From the NCBI GenBank assembly GCA_900323505.1, contig OOIN01000016.1, forward strand, positions 434,001-498,000: DNA of 64,000 nt, in the 5' to 3' direction. Made by a program: the position numbers and the translations under genes. Positions 27,903 to 38,274 of this stretch are shown here, piece by piece; within the stretch, counting starts at the first letter, position 1, and the number at the start of each line of letters is the position of its first letter. This DNA comes from Ustilago trichophora (taxonomy: Eukaryota > Basidiomycota > Ustilaginomycetes > Ustilaginales > Ustilaginaceae). A model generated the notes under the pieces. It did not search any database. It was not told the origin of the DNA and was given only the letters and a program-made list of their open reading frames with translations.

Positions 27903-30527
27903 ATGACAATCGACATCAATCCATACCTACAAACCATCCCTAAAGCGGTCGTGGACACGACTCGTGCGCTCAAGACTTTTCCCAAGCTCGAAGCGGCTTT
28001 GCAGGAGCACGCTGCTTTTGCAGGAGAAAAGAGCGAGGAGAGGAGGTTGGTGCTTGAGAAGAAGCTCAGGCCGGTGCTGACAGATGCCGGAGTGGGGAAG
28101 AAGGCTGTACTCGAGATTGTTGAGGCATGTCTCGCTGTTCAGCTCGCACCTGCTGCATCAGCGGCAGAGGAAGAAGCGCCGCAGGAATCCAGTTCAGCAT
28201 CAACATCGAGCAAAGCCTTCTCCTCATCAGCCACCACCGCCACTCTGCCCAGCAGTGCAGCAACTCCAAGCGAAAAAGACACCCACAAGAAAGCCAAAAA
28301 AGCCGAACGAGCCTCCAAGACCACCACCACCATCAAAAAGTCGGCCAACTCTGATGACGAGCTCTCCCAAGCCGTAACCGCGGACCTATACCTTGACAAT
28401 CCAGACCCCAAAGTTCGTCTGATCACCGCCTTATCCCAAGAGTCTCGCTTCCACCTCGACTGCACCGACACTGGATCTCTCGAGATCGACCTGAAATCCG
28501 TCACCTTGACCCTTGCCGGTCGGGATCTTATCTCGGATGCTCACCTGCGATTGAAGGCCGGTGTGCACTACGGGCTTATTGGTCGCAATGGAGCTGGTAA
28601 ATCAACATTGCTCACAGCGATCGGAGAGAAGCTGATACCAGGTCTACCGAGGACGCTCAAGATCTTGTTCGTTAGCCAGTTGACCAATGCTCGTGCTGCG
28701 GACGAAGATCCGGAGGCGAGCGTGTTGAGCGTGGTGATTCGGAGTGACGTAGAGCGCACACGTGCGGTGGAGGAATGCAAATTGCTAAGTGGAGTATTGG
28801 AAGAAGGTAAAGAGGAGGAGGTCAGAGATGCCGTGTTGAAGGTGAAACTCGAGAGGGCGAGGGAACGCCTGAGGGAGGCACGAAAGTTGGCGGTAAAATG
28901 GTCTGGTGCTCGAGGCCTCGGAGCTCGCAGAGACCTCCTCGTAGCAGAAAAAGAATTCGAAACTGCCGAGAACACCGCCCTTCATCCACCTGCCATCATC
29001 ACCCCGGATTCCGCTTCCACATGGGCCACAGAAGCAGGCTCTTTCCTCCTCGAAGCTCAAGCGCAACTCGACGATTTTGACGCGACATCCACCGAAGCAA
29101 GGGCTCAAAAGATTCTTTTCGGACTTGGATTCTCCAACGAACGCATCAATGCCCCCTACTCTTCCCTCTCTGGAGGCTGGCGTTCCCGTGCCTCTCTCGC
29201 AAGTGCTTTGCTCCAACCCGCGCACATCCTTCTCCTCGACGAACCGGTCAACTACCTCGACTTGCCCGCGGTCCTCTTCGTACAGCACTTCATCGCTTCT
29301 ATCCCACACACTGTCGTCACCGTCTCGCACGATCGAGAGTTTCTCGACTCCATCTCAGACTCTCTCATCATCTTACGCAAAGAAAAGCTCTCCTACTTTG
29401 ACGGTAACCTCACCACTTACGAACGAGAGTCTCGCCAGGACCGGATCCATAAGCTGAAACAGCAAGAGTTGCTGGATAAGAAAAAAGCCGCGGTGCAAAA
29501 ATCCATCGCAGATGCCGCCAAAGCAGCGAAAAAAAGCGGAGACGACAACAAGATGCGCATGGTCAAATCGAGACAGAAGAAATTGGACGATCGGTGGGGT
29601 CTAGAGGTGAATAGCAAAGGACACAAATTCAAGCTGAATAGAGATTTAGCTGGATATCATTTGACGAGCAGAGGTGGGGTGGAAGTGGACGAGTTGGATG
29701 AGAGGGTGAAGTTTTCGTTTGCCGATCCGGAGGGGTTGAGATTTCCGGGTAGCTTGGTGCATCTGGATGGGGTGAGTGTGCGGTATGCTGGGAATGAGAG
29801 GGATACGATTCAGGGGGTGGGGTTGACGATTGGGCCTGGGGAAAGGGTTGGTCTGGTGGGACCTAACGGTCATGGTAAGACTACGCTGCTCAATGCTATT
29901 GTTGGCAATCTAACGCCTTCTAAGGGCACTGTGGAGCGACACCCTAGAGCGAGCATTGGGATCTACGCACAGCACACGCTCGAACTTCTCTCTACGCTGC
30001 CGACAACCGCTCTGGCCCACTTCACGGAAAAATTCCCAGACGCAGGAGACGCAAGCGCGCGATCGTTCCTCGGTCAACTCGGACTCAAAGGTCGCACAGC
30101 CGACACGATCCCCTTGACCGGTCTTAGCGGTGGACAGCTGGTCCGACTAGGCCTGGCAGAAGTCATGTGGCCCAGTCCCGATCTGGTCATCCTCGACGAG
30201 GTCACAACCCACTTGGACAGCGATACCATCGACGCACTCGTCGACGCACTGCAGGCCTATACTGGAGCAGTACTGCTAGTCAGCCACGACCGATACGCGG
30301 TCAAGCGCATCATCGAGCTCGCACCCGACCCCACCGCTGACCAGGACGATGCGGCGGAGGGCATGCATGGCGATGACTTTGATGACGATGATGCAGGAGC
30401 AGATATGAAGAGGCCAGCAAAGGAACCCGGTAGAACGTACCTGCTCCAAAATGGAACGTTGAAAAGACTCGAAGGGGGAATGGATCAGTATACGAACTCG
30501 GTCATTAAGCGTCTGGAGGATGTTTGA
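27903..30527 (+). CDS. ABC-F ATPase, Gcn20-like
   Basis: The protein has 874 residues and two ATP-binding cassettes without membrane helices, as in ABC-F translation factors. The first Walker A is GRNGAGKST (about 227) with signature LSGGW (about 422). The second Walker A is GPNGHGKTT (about 653) with signature LSGGQ (about 742). The N-terminal ~90 residues form a helical domain (KKLRPVLTDAGVGKKAVLEIVE) like that of Gcn20, followed by a Ser/Thr/Lys-rich linker. Gcn20 works with Gcn1 on the ribosome to activate Gcn2 in amino acid starvation. Both Walker B/D-loop segments depart from the usual DEPTNHLD: they read DEPVNYLD and DEVTTHLD. An acidic insertion, DDFDDDDAG, precedes the C-terminus. 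Gcn20 orthology is an inference; a smut-specific ABC-F paralog is possible. Confidence 0.85.
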   Translation: MTIDINPYLQTIPKAVVDTTRALKTFPKLEAALQEHAAFAGEKSEERRLVLEKKLRPVLTDAGVGKKAVLEIVEACLAVQLAPAASAAEEEAPQESSSASTSSKAFSSSATTATLPSSAATPSEKDTHKKAKKAERASKTTTTIKKSANSDDELSQAVTADLYLDNPDPKVRLITALSQESRFHLDCTDTGSLEIDLKSVTLTLAGRDLISDAHLRLKAGVHYGLIGRNGAGKSTLLTAIGEKLIPGLPRTLKILFVSQLTNARAADEDPEASVLSVVIRSDVERTRAVEECKLLSGVLEEGKEEEVRDAVLKVKLERARERLREARKLAVKWSGARGLGARRDLLVAEKEFETAENTALHPPAIITPDSASTWATEAGSFLLEAQAQLDDFDATSTEARAQKILFGLGFSNERINAPYSSLSGGWRSRASLASALLQPAHILLLDEPVNYLDLPAVLFVQHFIASIPHTVVTVSHDREFLDSISDSLIILRKEKLSYFDGNLTTYERESRQDRIHKLKQQELLDKKKAAVQKSIADAAKAAKKSGDDNKMRMVKSRQKKLDDRWGLEVNSKGHKFKLNRDLAGYHLTSRGGVEVDELDERVKFSFADPEGLRFPGSLVHLDGVSVRYAGNERDTIQGVGLTIGPGERVGLVGPNGHGKTTLLNAIVGNLTPSKGTVERHPRASIGIYAQHTLELLSTLPTTALAHFTEKFPDAGDASARSFLGQLGLKGRTADTIPLTGLSGGQLVRLGLAEVMWPSPDLVILDEVTTHLDSDTIDALVDALQAYTGAVLLVSHDRYAVKRIIELAPDPTADQDDAAEGMHGDDFDDDDAGADMKRPAKEPGRTYLLQNGTLKRLEGGMDQYTNSVIKRLEDV

Positions 30528-30811
30528 GGTGAACACTCGGCTTTTCGTAGGGTTGCAATGCAGGCTTTCTGACAAGATTCGTTCTGGTCGTGTGCGGACG
30601 ATGTGTTGCTATGCGTGGTGTCAAAGCCAGAGGGTTCCGCTAGATCGAGCTGATGAAGACACACACACGGCTGACACGAGAGAACTTCCGGAACATTTGA
30701 TGGATATAATTGCTATGTGGCGATCTTGCTTGTCTTTTTTTTAACGTGTGAAACTTCGTTAGGGGCGGGCAGCATTTCGACGTCGCTCTATGGATGCATG
30801 CTGTGACCAAT
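30528..30811. other. Convergent 3' region
   Basis: This short stretch lies between the 3' ends of the ABC-F and first F-box genes. It has a CA-rich tract near 30660 and nothing else of note. Confidence 0.5.
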
Positions 30812-32587
30812 TCACGGAAAAAAAGGCTCCGGGTAAGTTACATCCAAGATGACCTTTGGGACAATTTCTCGCAGCGTTCTTTCGTACTGCACTGGAAAGT
30901 AGCGTAGCTTCCTCAGCTCAATCACCTCGAGCGAGCGGCACCTCTCTGGGCCTTCGACCTTTAAGACTGGATCTTCCTCCATCGTGGTCAGCGGTGGCCA
31001 TGCAGGTGCAATGTCTTTCTTTTGTTCGTGGGAGAAGGCAGCTGATCGCATGTGGTGGACAACCGGCTCGAGACGGTGCAAGGTCCATTCACGTGCCTCA
31101 AAGAGTGACATTCCATCCTTCAATTTGTTACGCATTGCAAGGATCTTGACGAGCCTCATTGCGTCAGGTAACCATCCCGTGAGAGTGAGACGCTGCAATT
31201 TTGGCAATGGAAAGTCAACTTGGAGTTGTCCCATCGCATCTTCCATTGTTCTTGGGAGCAGGAGCAAGAGTACGATGCTTGGATTCGCTGAAATGTCTAG
31301 AATGAGCTCCTCGACGTTTTGTAGGCCACGAAGTGCCATGACCCAGTCGTTCTGAACAGACTGACGATCATGCAGCTTCACATCGATCTTTTTGAGCAAG
31401 GGGCTACTTGCAAGAATTCTTCCAAATTCCTCTGACCAAAAACCATGGTCATGCCCCTTCCCTACCTCCAGCCGAAGAAGCTCTCGCAGCTCAGGGAACT
31501 TGAAGTGAAGATTTGGGTCCAGTCTGAAACCTTCCAGTTTGACCAATTTGGTGAACGTCACCTTGACGGGTAGCTTTCGCTGGTAGTAGCGGAGATGGCT
31601 TTCGCGCTCAGCTGCTGCAGCAAGTATCTCGCTCGAAGGCCAATGAGGACCTACACACCACTTCTCCAAGCAGTCGGCGATGCGTGACCAGGGCTCGTCG
31701 TCTTGAGCCTCAATTGGCGTAAGTACTTGGCCGGAAACAGGCTCAGGACGTTTGGTGCCTTCTGTGTACGGATTGTAGTTGTCCAACACACGGAGACAGC
31801 ACATGTGTTTCGCAAGGCCTGGATGCTTGATTCTGGGATCACAGCTGAAGCGTTCCAGCAGAAAAGGAACATCAACGTTCTCGGGTGAGTCTTCGAAAAG
31901 TCTTGCCTTGACCTTCAGACTAGGAGTCCCGCTGATCGGCATAGGTCGAGCGCATCGGACGTTCAATGTGGCCAGTTTTGGACAAAAGCGATAAAGGAGG
32001 CTATAGCACCTTTCCTGATCGAGTGCTGTGAGCTCTATAAAGGTCAGGCTATGTGCTGAACGTCTCAGAATAGACAGTACAGGCACAAGCAATGCTTGCG
32101 GAAAGGGACCACCGATCCGAACCGTCTCCAGAGAATGACCAGACTTTTGAGCGCATATCTTGATGTGTTTGAACCACTTTTCGGCTTGCCGGGGAGTCAG
32201 ACTGGTGGCAGTGTTTGGGCCTTGCTTGATGTTGATTACAAGCTCTGTCCAGAGGTGCTTTGTCAAGATGATGTCACGCCACGTGTTGCAAGTTTGACTC
32301 ATGACCAGCCGGTCGCCGATGTCGAGGAAACGAGCAATGCTGACCAGGAGCTCATTGGGTAGACGGTTGATATGACAGGGAGTCAAAAGATGAAGCTTGA
32401 CACGTTGAGTCTTGAGTCTATCTAGCCATTGTTGTTTGACGGCATAGTTCAGTTTGGTAGCAAGGATATCGGCGTAATCAAGGCAATCCCTGGCCTGCTC
32501 GAGTTGCCCCTGTTCGATGAGCGCCACGGCGGTGCGAAAGTGAGATGCGATATCCTCTGAGTAGAATCCTACGACCATCGTTGCCAT
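30812..32587 (-). CDS. F-box protein, smut paralog family (copy 1)
   Basis: The protein has 591 residues. A short N-terminal helical segment (residues 10-60, with AVALIEQGQLEQARDCLDYA) resembles a TPR pair. An F-box follows at about 74-117, starting INRLPNELLVSIARFL and ending in the conserved TxxWRDI and LW. The rest has leucine-rich-repeat character, with spaced leucines and phrases such as LLYRFCPKLATLNVR. F-box proteins are substrate receptors of SCF ubiquitin ligases; the substrate is unknown. Layout and wording match the neighbour at 33494-35449 over almost the whole length, so the two arose by duplication. The start at ATG 32587 is supported by a TATA-like box about 60 bases upstream. 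Confidence 0.85.
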   Translation of the reverse strand: MATMVVGFYSEDIASHFRTAVALIEQGQLEQARDCLDYADILATKLNYAVKQQWLDRLKTQRVKLHLLTPCHINRLPNELLVSIARFLDIGDRLVMSQTCNTWRDIILTKHLWTELVINIKQGPNTATSLTPRQAEKWFKHIKICAQKSGHSLETVRIGGPFPQALLVPVLSILRRSAHSLTFIELTALDQERCYSLLYRFCPKLATLNVRCARPMPISGTPSLKVKARLFEDSPENVDVPFLLERFSCDPRIKHPGLAKHMCCLRVLDNYNPYTEGTKRPEPVSGQVLTPIEAQDDEPWSRIADCLEKWCVGPHWPSSEILAAAAERESHLRYYQRKLPVKVTFTKLVKLEGFRLDPNLHFKFPELRELLRLEVGKGHDHGFWSEEFGRILASSPLLKKIDVKLHDRQSVQNDWVMALRGLQNVEELILDISANPSIVLLLLLPRTMEDAMGQLQVDFPLPKLQRLTLTGWLPDAMRLVKILAMRNKLKDGMSLFEAREWTLHRLEPVVHHMRSAAFSHEQKKDIAPAWPPLTTMEEDPVLKVEGPERCRSLEVIELRKLRYFPVQYERTLREIVPKVILDVTYPEPFFP

Positions 32588-33493
32588 TCAACCAAGGCTC
32601 GCGCGCTGGTATGAAGTGAACGAGTCATGCCAGTCTCTTGAGGGGACTTATAGAAGCTTGGCTACCGCTGTAAGCCTAGTGAGCCATGCCAATGCCCACA
32701 TTGTCATCTGGAGCTTCGTGGCCGCTGTAAGACGCAGCTTGGCCACTGTGACAATTGTTTACGAAATCTGATCAGTAACAGAATCTTCTGCGGCCCCATC
32801 ATCTGTGCCTCAACAGGAACGGTAACCTTGAATTGGGAAAAATCACCGAGACTGCAGCGAGACAGCAATGAGAAGGAGGCGCTAGAACGACGAGTGAAAG
32901 TCATCCTTATCACTGATGGTATGCTGGCCTGTACAAGAAGCGTTCTGTGCTCGCGTGCGAGCGCAGCTTTCATTTGCGCAGTCCTAACGTTTTTTTCGGC
33001 GTGACCGGACAACAGTCGGCGCTACTCACCAATGAGCGGCGATTTCATCAAAAACGTGGGAAACTTTGCTGTCACAGGAAAGTGTGATCTTTCAGAGGAT
33101 ATCCGTTCTTGGCTGAACGATTCAAAGTGACGGATCAGCTTAAAGTTTGGTTTCAAATGCAGATCTCAAAAGCAACAGCAGAGGTCTTGTCGTAAGTGAC
33201 TAGGCGCCTCTGCCGGGAAGCGAAACTTCCAGAAGGCCCGAAGACGGCAAGGTTCTGCACATTTTCGACAGTAAAGCGAATGGAGCCAAACATCCCACAT
33301 TTCCATCACGGCATAGAATCACGGGTATCAGACAAGATGTGACTTCGAGTGAGAATTGCTTGAGTTACATACTGTAAATTACGACACTGATTGTTGACGT
33401 TGACTCGACAGATGCAGATAACTATGCTGAGAGTTGTCATTGTGGTCGCCAAGAATGACAGGCCAAGTAGGTATTTCGGTAGCTATAGCCAGG
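32588..33493. other. Intergenic between the two F-box genes
   Basis: This 906-bp region holds the promoter of copy 1 and the 3' end of copy 2. No gene or repeat is recognised apart from the TATA-like box listed separately. Confidence 0.5.
32647..32652 (-). promoter_or_regulatory. TATA-like box of F-box gene copy 1
   Basis: On the minus strand the sequence is TATAAG, 60-65 bases upstream of the ATG at 32587. Confidence 0.4.
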
Positions 33494-35449
33494 CTAGAGC
33501 GGGTCATACTCGAAGAGTAGCTCTGGAACGACAGAGCGCAGTGCTTGCTCGACGTGTGCAGGAAGCTCCACAAGACGACGCAGCTCGAGTCTGTCCAGTG
33601 GACAGCACCTCTGTGCTTCCTCTTCATCAAGGCGGGGTCCATGCATTCGCCTAGGTGACGATGGAGTTGGGGTGCTTGACGCTGTTCCCCGCTGGAAGGG
33701 TGAGATGCTCGGCGCCGCAGCGCTTTCCTGTGGATTTCTGAGCCGTTCCGAAGCCAAGTATTTCGCAGTGGGTAGATTTTGCCCATTTCGCAAGTGTTGG
33801 CGAACCAGGATGGTGTGCGCGAGCTTTGTCAGGTCCGTTTTGCTCGAATATAGAACGAGATGCTGCAGCTTGGGAAACGGGAAGTCGAGTTGCTGTCTCG
33901 CGTGGTCATGCCTCATCTCTTTCGGCAGCAACAGATCCGAAATGTAGTCTGTCGCCTCTGAGAAATCGAGCTCAAGATATTCGAGATGCTGCAGGGCTCG
34001 GAACGCTTGTTGCATGTCGCGCGGTAGTCGAGTGTGTCCGCCACTTCTTACTTTGAGCCTTCGGAGCAACGGGCTTGTGTTGAGCATCCTTGTCAGCTCT
34101 ACCGCAGACCAGTCGTTAGCAGAGGGGAGACCGGTGGACTTGATGTCGAGCTCCTGCAATTGCGGACAAACCAGCCGGTATTCCTCGGTGAACCAAAAGT
34201 TGTCCAGCTTACGAAGCTTTGGGCATGGTACGGAAGCGGTTGGGTGATCGTCACGATCGTTTACGTCAGACTTTGTCGTTTCCCAGCCATATCCGGCATC
34301 CCACTCCTCTAAGTTGCGAAGACAATTCAGGAAGAGCATATGATCGATGACCGATGTCGACGGGAAGTGTCCCTGCAAAAAGCGCAGATTCTGCGCGTGG
34401 AGGCTCAGGGTTACAGCTTGAGCATTGTTGTCCAAGTTGCGAAAGGTCTCGAGCTGAAACCGCTCGTTGTTGACCTCAGCGGACTCATCGATAGGCTCAT
34501 GGCGACAGAGCTGTTGCACATTGTTCGCATTGCTTGCTTGAATGGTGATGTCGGAAGGCGAACGTAGCTCGAGAGACTTGAGTCGTGGGCAGTATCGGTA
34601 GAGAAGCTGGTAGCACCTCTGCTGTCTCGAAGTGGGGATCGCGATGTGGACGAGCGTGGGTGCAGATGTTCGCAGAATGGAGAGTACTTTGTCAAGCAGG
34701 ACACCTGGAAACGACCCTGAAAATTCGACTCTTTCCAGACCATTGTTGCATCTGTTTGCACACTTGATGATGTGGTCGAGCCACTCGGCAGCCTTGGATT
34801 CGGACAAACGTTTTGTCCGCATCTTTACAGTCATCGATGTCCAAAGGCTGGGTGAGGATGTGAGAATGTGGTGCCATTTGCGGTTGGTCTGGCTCATGCT
34901 GCTTCTATCATCCGCTCCAAGATGCTGGGCGACCTCGATGAGGATCTCGGTCGGCAGACGGTCGATGGGGTGTTGGGAGGAAGCAAACAGCTTGTTGCGC
35001 TGCTTGTCGATCCTGCGCAGCCACAAGGTCTTGGCAGACTGTTCGAACTTGTCAGCAATGGCCACGGCTGCGTCCAGACAGCTCGCAGCTTGGGCTTGAT
35101 GTCCGGCATTCTTGAGCATGACGGCGGTGCGAATGTAGGACGCTGGGTCTGAGGTATCGATCTTGAGAGCGGCCCGGGCATCCTTGAGTGCTAGGTCGTG
35201 GATACCCTTGTGGTGATAGGCATGCGATCGAGCCCAAAACAGGTTCTTGCGAGACTTGATGACTGTTTTGCTTGTCAGCTTGGAGCTAGCTTTCAGAGCA
35301 ACTGAGGCGATTGTGATGAGCGCGTCGTAGTCAAAGCCATCCAGCGCCATGGAAACCTCTTTCTCCGCAAGAGCAAGCCGCGCCTCGAGAGGATCGGTGG
35401 GCAGCTTCTCATCATGAGAGTCTGAATGCGAAGTTATCGCCTCTGGCAT
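33494..35449 (-). CDS. F-box protein with N-terminal TPR-like region (copy 2)
   Basis: The protein has 651 residues. Helical repeats of TPR type occupy about residues 40-150 (SRKNLFWARSHAYHHKGIHD and AALKIDTSDPASYIRTAVML). The F-box is at about 162-206, starting IDRLPTEILIEVAQHL. A leucine-rich region follows with LLYRYCPRLKSLELRS. Compared with copy 1 the N-terminal repeat region is about 85 residues longer, and the C-terminus adds a Ser/Pro insertion. Shared segments include SILRxSAxxLxxI, the region around LDFPFPKLQ, and LELRRLVELPAHVEQALRSVVP. It is probably an SCF substrate receptor; the target is unknown. Confidence 0.86.
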   Translation of the reverse strand: MPEAITSHSDSHDEKLPTDPLEARLALAEKEVSMALDGFDYDALITIASVALKASSKLTSKTVIKSRKNLFWARSHAYHHKGIHDLALKDARAALKIDTSDPASYIRTAVMLKNAGHQAQAASCLDAAVAIADKFEQSAKTLWLRRIDKQRNKLFASSQHPIDRLPTEILIEVAQHLGADDRSSMSQTNRKWHHILTSSPSLWTSMTVKMRTKRLSESKAAEWLDHIIKCANRCNNGLERVEFSGSFPGVLLDKVLSILRTSAPTLVHIAIPTSRQQRCYQLLYRYCPRLKSLELRSPSDITIQASNANNVQQLCRHEPIDESAEVNNERFQLETFRNLDNNAQAVTLSLHAQNLRFLQGHFPSTSVIDHMLFLNCLRNLEEWDAGYGWETTKSDVNDRDDHPTASVPCPKLRKLDNFWFTEEYRLVCPQLQELDIKSTGLPSANDWSAVELTRMLNTSPLLRRLKVRSGGHTRLPRDMQQAFRALQHLEYLELDFSEATDYISDLLLPKEMRHDHARQQLDFPFPKLQHLVLYSSKTDLTKLAHTILVRQHLRNGQNLPTAKYLASERLRNPQESAAAPSISPFQRGTASSTPTPSSPRRMHGPRLDEEEAQRCCPLDRLELRRLVELPAHVEQALRSVVPELLFEYDPL

Positions 35450-36567
35450 GTTGATCGTGCCCGTGCGTTGAGTGTGAGATGCGCTGAAAAGTCAAGGCCG
35501 AGATGGAGATGGTGGCAGCATGGTCGGTCTTGGAGTTGCGACCCTTGAATGCGACTAGCCTGACTGTTGGGGCATGAGCTGGGGCTGAGTCGAGATGTCA
35601 GTGCATTGAGTGACTAAGGAAGGGAAGCCTGAACGTCGATGTATGTGGTGGAGTGGGCGCGGCAGTTCCGAAGCCTGGCCTTTTCCTGGTTACAGTAGCA
35701 TGGTGAGTCGGTCGAGTCCTATTTTCTCGCAGAACATTTCAGGGTCCAAAAGAGACACTTTTTGGTGCTTTTTCGGATTGCGGAAGCTGTGAGACGTGAC
35801 GCGACTCGGCAGAAATCTCGCAGGATGGCAGCCACAGTTGACCAACAGTCACGGTCGAGTTGCTGTCCAGCCGATGATTTCAACGAAGCTGGAACGGCAC
35901 ATCCGACGAGCTGACTTAATCAGGCGTGGGACACAGCGCTGTTTGCAGACCAATTGATTCTCACCACAGCGTGACAAACCGGAAGACACACCACAACGAT
36001 ACATTGCGGTGCAACTCAGCAGACACACAATTGGTCTGAGCGGAGTCGGAAGGCCACAGAAGAAGGATAGCTTTCAGTCTCTAGCCAAAGTCACACAGAT
36101 CCACGGTCCAGAAAAAGTGGAATGGACCAGTTTGCCGGTGTGCGGGGTGAAATGGAGCGGCGAAAAGATTGCCGACCGGCCGAAGAGTGAGTCGACCGGT
36201 AATCTCACCTCTGGTTGTGATGCAGCTTATTTTTCTTCTTTTCTCGCTGCGTTGGAAAAAGAATGAACCGTGCCTGTGTTGTGCTGTTGCATACGACACT
36301 CGACAAGGATGCGGCTGCATTCCGAGAAATTGGAGTGTGCAGTTCCCCGCGAGTCCACTTACAGTTAGGCATCTGTTGTTCTCGGTCTTCTTGTTCTTTC
36401 TCTCAAAGTGGCAAGCGTGATTGCCGAGCACTTGTCCCTCCATAAAGAGCAAGCTTAGAGATTTTGTCCTCCCCCTCTTTCTTGACTTCATCTATATCCC
36501 TGCAAGTGTCGTCGCCATCTTTTTGACCTTCCACATCCCAAGTGCCCCCATAGATTCGCCTGACAAG
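35450..36567. other. Divergent promoter region, F-box copy 2 and polyol dehydrogenase
   Basis: This 1.1-kb stretch has no recognised gene. The frame of the dehydrogenase is open back to 36421, but without an ATG. The 5' half is unremarkable. Confidence 0.55.
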
Positions 36568-37731
36568 ATGCCCGGAAAGGTCGCCCCCAACAACTCGCTC
36601 TCCACCGAGCCCGCCGAGGGCAACGTCTCGTTCGTCCTCCAAGAGATCGAGAATGTCTCGTTCGAAGACCGTCCCATTGTGGCTCCTAAGCCTGGTCAGG
36701 TTCAGGTCAACATCCGTCAGACTGGTCTCTGCGCCTCGGACTGCCATTACCTCCACCACGGCCGTATCGGCGACTTTGTCGTTCGCAAGCCCATGGTTCT
36801 TGGTCACGAGTCGAGCGGTATCGTCACCGCCGTCGGTCAAGGCGTTACCACCCACAAAGTCGGTGATCGTGTTGCGCTCGAGCCTGGTGTTCCTTGCCGA
36901 TCGTGCCACGTCTGCTTGAACGGTGACTACAACCAGTGTGCCGACCTCGAATTCGCCGCTACCCCTCCTTACGATGGTACCCTTTGCACCTACTACAACA
37001 TTCAGGCTGCCTTTGCCCACCACGTTCCCGACACCATGTCGCTCGAAGAAGCTTCGCTGATGGAGCCTCTCTCCGTGGCTGTCTACTCGGCTGCTATGCG
37101 CGGTCAGGTCAAGGCCATGGAGAACGTCCTCGTCTTCGGTGCTGGTCCTATCGGTCTCCTTAACGCTGCCGTCTGCAAGGCTTACTCTGCCAAGCGCGTC
37201 GTTGTCGTCGACGTCGTTGACAGCAAGCTTCAGTTCGCTCAGGAGTTCTGCGCCACTTCCACCTTCAAGCCATCGCTCCCCAAGGAAGGCGAGTCCAAGA
37301 TCGACTCGGCTATGCGCAACGCTCAGGACCTCATCAAGTCGCTCGGCGACGACGTTGCCGCCCGGGAAGGTTTCGATCTCGTCCTCGAGTGCACTGGTGC
37401 CGAGCCGTGCATTCAGATGGGTATCCAGGCACTCCGCCCCAAGGGCCGCTTCGTCCAGGTCGGAATGGGCAGGTCTGAAGTCGAGTTCCCCATCACCCGT
37501 GTCTGTGTCAAGGAGATCAACGTCACTGGCTCCTTCCGTTACGGCGCTGGTACTTACAAGACTTCGATCAACCTCGTCAGCACTGGTCTCATCGATGTCA
37601 CAAAGATGGTCACCCACCGTTTCCTCTTCAAGGACGCCATCAAGGCCTTTGAGGTCACAACAAAGGGCGTTGGCGAGGACGGAAAGACCGCCATCAAGGT
37701 CCAGATCAGCCAGGGCGAGGGCAAGCACTAA
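36568..37731 (+). CDS. Xylitol/polyol dehydrogenase (zinc MDR family)
   Basis: The protein has 387 residues from ATG 36568. The open frame extends 49 codons upstream but lacks an ATG, and that part reads as hydrophobic non-family sequence. Catalytic zinc ligands are Cys55 (GLCASDCH), His80 and Glu81 (LGHESSG). Structural zinc cysteines are 110, 113, 116 and 124. The dinucleotide-binding motif is FGAGPIGLL, followed by VVVVDVVD, whose acidic end favours NAD over NADP. The best fit is fungal xylitol dehydrogenase, L-arabinitol dehydrogenase or sorbitol dehydrogenase, which oxidise pentitols or hexitols to ketoses in the cytosol. The exact substrate cannot be read from the sequence. Codon use is strongly C-ending, suggesting good expression. 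Confidence 0.88.
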   Translation: MPGKVAPNNSLSTEPAEGNVSFVLQEIENVSFEDRPIVAPKPGQVQVNIRQTGLCASDCHYLHHGRIGDFVVRKPMVLGHESSGIVTAVGQGVTTHKVGDRVALEPGVPCRSCHVCLNGDYNQCADLEFAATPPYDGTLCTYYNIQAAFAHHVPDTMSLEEASLMEPLSVAVYSAAMRGQVKAMENVLVFGAGPIGLLNAAVCKAYSAKRVVVVDVVDSKLQFAQEFCATSTFKPSLPKEGESKIDSAMRNAQDLIKSLGDDVAAREGFDLVLECTGAEPCIQMGIQALRPKGRFVQVGMGRSEVEFPITRVCVKEINVTGSFRYGAGTYKTSINLVSTGLIDVTKMVTHRFLFKDAIKAFEVTTKGVGEDGKTAIKVQISQGEGKH

Positions 37732-38274
37732 AACATATTTCTACCCGTCTTTGCTTTTGTCTAACTTATCTAGCAACTCTTTTCGGATTTGGCTCTCACG
37801 TACTCCTATGTCATCTTGTGTAATATCCACGGACGCTCCCTTGTCATCTCAAAATGAGTTTTCGCGCTTTCGGTTCCAGAGCATGTGTGCTGGAGTTCAG
37901 GATTTTGCACGAACAGGGTTGCGATTGAATGAGGGATGGAGAACGACGAGCCGTGGAAAGGGATAGATGAAAACTCTAGTTCAACAGATGGACGACGCCG
38001 TTCTGAGTCGCCGCATGAACAGGAGCGAGAACACCAGAAGTACTTCTGTACCGCGGTACAAGACCCCTGAATCCCCGAATTGCACCTCCAATAGCCCAGT
38101 GGAGCCATGGCGACACGAGTGCCTGGCACCAATTCAGCAACGCCGAGAGCAACATGGCGAATCTATGCAACCTATAGAACACTTCCAAAAATAAACGATC
38201 CAAAATGGTCCAGAGTCGAAGCCAGAGGGAGAGAAAAAGTCCGAAGGCAAGCAAATTCTTGAGTCTTGAGCAAA
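37732..38274. other. Convergent 3' region; nothing recognised
   Basis: This 543-bp region lies between the 3' ends of the dehydrogenase and the monooxygenase genes. Confidence 0.5.

Noticed and set aside
36403..37728. 441-codon open frame on the minus strand
   Set aside because: It is antisense to the zinc polyol dehydrogenase and has no family signature.
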